Assembly (NCBI GenBank): GCA_964482235.1
Contig: CAYZWU010000071.1
Coordinates: 1-22,611 of the forward strand
DNA: 22,611 nucleotides
From: CAYZWU01 sp964482235
GTDB lineage: Bacteria > Planctomycetota > B15-G4 > CAYZWU01
Direction of reading: 5' to 3'
Position 1 is the stretch's first letter; each line of letters begins with the position of its first letter. The notes under the pieces were generated by a model. It saw only the letters and a program-made list of their open reading frames with translations, had not been told where the DNA came from and made no database searches. The position numbers and the translations under genes are program-made. This document shows, piece after piece, positions 22,538-22,611 of the stretch.

Positions 22538-22611
22538 CTTCTTGTCCTCAAAAAAAAAGGCTCCTCAGCAGAATTTGTGGGTGAAATCACATAGCCTGGA
22601 CCCGAAGTAGC
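22538..22611. other. Upstream region of the MscS gene, truncated by the window edge
   Basis: These 74 nt hold the ribosome binding site of the channel gene and a run of nine A at 22550-22558 (T on the coding strand). The T run could end an upstream minus-strand terminator, but no matching short stem is visible. No gene is seen. Confidence 0.4.

Overview
The window looks like GC-rich chromosomal DNA from a diderm (Gram-negative-type), uncultured, probably anaerobic bacterium. It contains a 100-N scaffold gap, so it is probably from a draft or metagenome assembly. Many signal peptides and lipoprotein signals, repeated HEAT/TPR envelope proteins, a DUF6786 protein and paired sulfatase-fold proteins recall Planctomycetes-like or related candidate lineages. 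A partial Sat of the type found in sulfate reducers is also present. I cannot assign a phylum from the sequence alone. No rRNA, tRNA, CRISPR array, transposase or phage gene was seen.

Layout. (1) 1-818, minus: 5' part of ATP sulfurylase (sat), running off the window edge. A 423-nt AT-rich divergent intergenic region follows. (2) 1242-3086, plus: an oversized, atypical GHMP sugar kinase. It converges with 4056-5444 and 3096-4001, minus, a two-gene unit of an exported HEAT-repeat protein followed by a TPR putative lipoprotein. (3) 5582-5862: a 31-bp tandem repeat array interrupted by 100 N, lying between divergent genes. (4) 6009-12554, plus: two membrane-anchored alkaline-phosphatase-superfamily (sulfatase-fold) proteins with Thr where a sulfatase has its formylglycine Cys. 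They are followed by a GT-C glycosyltransferase with a C-terminal TPR-like region, then two XdhC-family proteins. (5) 12687-16051, plus: a DUF6786 exported protein overlapping a radical SAM protein by 4 nt, then a multispanning DUF1624/acyltransferase-like protein. (6) 16250-21137, plus: a tightly packed five-gene envelope operon. It encodes a short HEAT lipoprotein, a longer HEAT lipoprotein, a collagen-like/GGX-repeat lipoprotein, a HEAT-CsgG-like fusion lipoprotein and a small exported protein. (7) 21164-22537, minus: a MscS-type mechanosensitive channel with a long N-terminal extension.

Most genes point to cell-envelope work: surface glycan or lipid decoration (region 4 and the acyltransferase), and lipoprotein assembly or scaffolding (region 6). 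The best candidate for an undescribed system is the five-gene operon at 16250-21137. It places a fibre-like Gly-X-Y/GGX lipoprotein between HEAT lipoproteins and a protein ending in a CsgG/LpoB-like domain. Its function is not established here; the system proposal is inference from gene order and domain content.
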